A DNA stretch of 7,730 bases from an uncultured Collinsella sp. GTDB lineage: Bacteria; Actinomycetota; Coriobacteriia; Coriobacteriales; Coriobacteriaceae. The notes beneath the pieces are model-generated. The model was not told the DNA's origin, ran no database searches, and worked only from the letters and a program-made list of their open reading frames with translations. The stretch lies in the NCBI GenBank assembly GCA_902478825.1, contig CABSMK010000080.1, positions 1 to 7,730 on the forward strand, given 5' to 3'. Shown here in pieces: positions 6,514 through 7,730 of the stretch; within the stretch, counting starts at the first letter, position 1; each line of letters opens with the position of its first letter. A program made the position numbers and the translations under genes.

Positions 6514-6542
6514 ATTATAGCTAAGTTCAAGCTAAAGTTTAA
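6514..6542 (-). promoter_or_regulatory. Predicted sigma-70-type promoter for the lipoprotein gene
   Basis: Perfect -10 box TATAAT at 6514-6519 on the minus strand, with a weak -35 TTAAAC at 6537-6542 after 17 nt, in a locally AT-rich stretch. The predicted start is near 6507. The -35 matches only half of the consensus, so the call rests mainly on the -10. Confidence 0.55.
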
Positions 6543-6663
6543 GGTTAGGGGCGTTATTCGCATCGCGAGTACAGATTTCGCAGGTCAGGACGGGCCGCAC
6601 GTGCTCTGATTGAGCCCGTCGCTCCCCTATGGAAAGCCCCAACACACCCGTCTTAGGGCGCCG
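6543..6663. other. Intergenic stretch with a GC-rich dyad, no gene seen
   Basis: No coding region is supported. A perfect 7-bp inverted repeat GACGGGC/GCCCGTC sits at 6589-6595 and 6614-6620, and its loop contains the palindrome GCACGTGC (6597-6604). This could be a regulator-binding site upstream of the lipoprotein promoter, but no factor can be named. Confidence 0.35.
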
Positions 6664-6880
6664 TGGCCAAAAAATAGCAAATATGAGTACTGTTACCAAT
6701 TTAGTAGCAGGAGTTTTTGGCTCTGCAAGCTGTTTTCACGCTCTATAACGTCAGATTGATGCCAGGATATTCCACATTTGTTTAATTGCTTTCTAATTTA
6801 CCCCATCTTCCAGTCCCAAAATCCCTGATTTTGCTGTTACTGAATTTGTAGCAGTACTCATATTTGCTATATTTTGGCCA
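6664..6880. mobile_element. 217-bp AT-rich element with 47-nt terminal inverted repeats (MITE-like or palindromic repeat)
   Basis: The left arm (6664-6710) and right arm (6834-6880) are inverted copies of each other at 42 of 47 positions. Both ends are the palindrome TGGCCA, and both arms share the uninterrupted core AAATATGAGTACTG. Weaker similarity continues inward for about 20 nt after a short offset. Each arm also contains its own dyad, CTGTTAC-N7-GTAGCAG. The 123-nt interior has no credible gene and is visibly richer in A and T than the flanks. No obvious target-site duplication is seen, so movement is not proven. It begins 34 nt after the stop of the nuclease-like gene. Alternatives are a very long transcript hairpin or a species-specific interspersed palindrome. 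Confidence 0.72.
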
Positions 6881-6914
6881 GAGCATATATCCAACCCCCT
6901 GTTTCAGAGCATTG

Positions 6915-7730
6915 TTAGGCGGGTTTAAGCCCAAAACACGCCCGCAGCGTGTTAAGCAGCGCCTCTTGCTTTTTCCTGCGGGCATCGACACGATTCCGGT
7001 ACCGCTTTCGCATACGCTGGTGCATGCGCCATGCGAGCGCCTCCATTGCCTCCATGTCGCAGAGCATCTCGTTATTGACCGTCGCGACCTCGATTCCCAT
7101 AGTAATCAAGCCCGTGTTGCGTTTTTCATCATGGATACGCCCCCTCCGGGAGGAATGGCCCAGCTCACCGTTGTATTCCAGGTCAAACCGGGCTTCTTCC
7201 TGATACGCATCGCAAACTGCATACGGCATCCCCGAGATTGCCTGCGCGCGGTCATCGAACTCGATCTTGTAGTCGGTCTTAAAGGGACCGCAGGCAAATC
7301 CGCCATAGGAAAACGGAAGCGAAAACATGGCAAGCATGATGCACTCCATGGGTGAGCGCAGGTTTTCTGACAGGTAGGGACACAGGCGTAGCAGTTGTTT
7401 GGCCGCACTCCCCTTGCATGCCGCAAGGTAATCTGCCAGGCGATCGGGCGTCAGCACCGGCTCGACTTCAAAGTAGCCCACGTCTGCCGGTTGGTCCTTA
7501 TCCTTTGCAAGTCTATTCGCAACAGGCGAGGTGTAGGGAGGCAGATACTTCCCGCGATCGCTTAGTGAAATCTTGGAACACAGTTCCTGGGCCAGTGCAA
7601 ACGCCTGGATACAGCCGACCTCGCGGGCGACGGCAACACAAAGGGCCTCGGGAGATAGGCTGTACACCCCCGGTTCCACCTCTAGAATCGAGCCGACAGG
7701 CAACCCGGAACACACGGACCAGCCCACGCC
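6915..7730 (-). CDS. Uncharacterised protein with PD-(D/E)xK (Vsr/DUF559-like) domain, N-terminus beyond window
   Basis: At least 272 codons are visible, and the frame is still open at base 7730, so the true start may lie outside; a GTG at 7727 is possible but has no visible ribosome binding site in the window. Numbering from that GTG, residues 1-100 are a mixed region with no clear motif. From SPMECIML (125-132) onward the pattern fits the nuclease-like fold often found in proteins related to AbiEi-type antitoxins: conserved Glu128, then RFDLEYNGELGH (180-191) with Asp182 and Glu184 in a D-x-E arrangement and His191, then HDEKRNTGL (199-207), and GIEVATVNNEM (211-221). The C-terminal 40 residues are strongly basic and helical (RMHQRMRKRYRNRVDARRKKQ), suited to nucleic-acid contact. 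Function is not established: the domain may be a nuclease or a degenerate relative that only binds DNA. The inverted-repeat element lies just downstream. Confidence 0.75.
   Translation of the reverse strand, partial: GVGWSVCSGLPVGSILEVEPGVYSLSPEALCVAVAREVGCIQAFALAQELCSKISLSDRGKYLPPYTSPVANRLAKDKDQPADVGYFEVEPVLTPDRLADYLAACKGSAAKQLLRLCPYLSENLRSPMECIMLAMFSLPFSYGGFACGPFKTDYKIEFDDRAQAISGMPYAVCDAYQEEARFDLEYNGELGHSSRRGRIHDEKRNTGLITMGIEVATVNNEMLCDMEAMEALAWRMHQRMRKRYRNRVDARRKKQEALLNTLRACFGLKPA

Noticed and set aside
6165..6660. tmRNA, RNase P RNA, tRNA, T-box or known riboswitch in the lipoprotein leader
   Set aside because: None of the conserved sequences I know for these classes was found; only generic GC-rich hairpins are present.
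6650..6895. Target-site duplication flanking the inverted-repeat element
   Set aside because: The bases outside the two TGGCCA ends do not match, so transposition is not claimed as proven.
6782..6991. 69-codon minus-strand open frame across the inverted repeat
   Set aside because: It overlaps the end of the nuclease-like gene in another frame and translates the repeat arm; no support as a gene.

Overview
The window is GC-rich and gene-dense, and every gene I can support lies on the minus strand, so transcription runs from right to left. GC-rich codon use, Gram-positive-style Shine-Dalgarno sites, a long-form HPF, a DegV-family lipid-binding protein and a Vsr/DUF559-like protein of a kind common in Coriobacteriia together suggest an actinobacterial gut commensal, possibly Collinsella or a close relative. 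That placement is inference; no rRNA or other formal marker is present.

Layout in transcription order. (1) 7730-6915: the 3' part of a gene for an uncharacterised protein with a PD-(D/E)xK (Vsr/DUF559-like) nuclease-like domain. (2) 6880-6664: a 217-bp AT-rich element bounded by 47-nt inverted repeats (42 of 47 positions match) ending in TGGCCA. (3) 6542-6165: a TATAAT-type promoter and a leader of about 340 nt with several GC-rich hairpins, leading to (4) an orphan substrate-binding lipoprotein (6164-5157), closed by a strong rho-independent terminator (5090-5057). (5) hpf, the long-form ribosome hibernation factor (4839-4255), followed by a second strong terminator (4225-4194). That terminator sits almost against the ribosome binding site of (6) a DegV/FakB-like fatty-acid-binding protein (4175-3222). 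(7) A compact four-gene cluster starts at 3123: a beta-hydroxyacid dehydrogenase with a His/Cys-rich tail (3123-2044), a small membrane protein (2038-1610), a HEAT-repeat-like protein (1594-896) and an NAD-type isocitrate dehydrogenase (889 to beyond the left edge). Spacings are 5, 15 and 6 nt, and two Shine-Dalgarno sites overlap or abut the upstream stop codon, so the four genes are probably co-transcribed and partly translationally coupled.

Functionally, the left half combines central carbon metabolism (isocitrate oxidation and a hydroxyacid/semialdehyde redox step) with two unknown small proteins. The middle holds ribosome hibernation and exogenous fatty-acid handling. The right side is more accessory. 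The most unusual items are the dehydrogenase's metal-chelator-like tail, built from three 12-residue (36-nt) tandem repeats, and the palindromic AT-rich element directly downstream of the nuclease-like gene.
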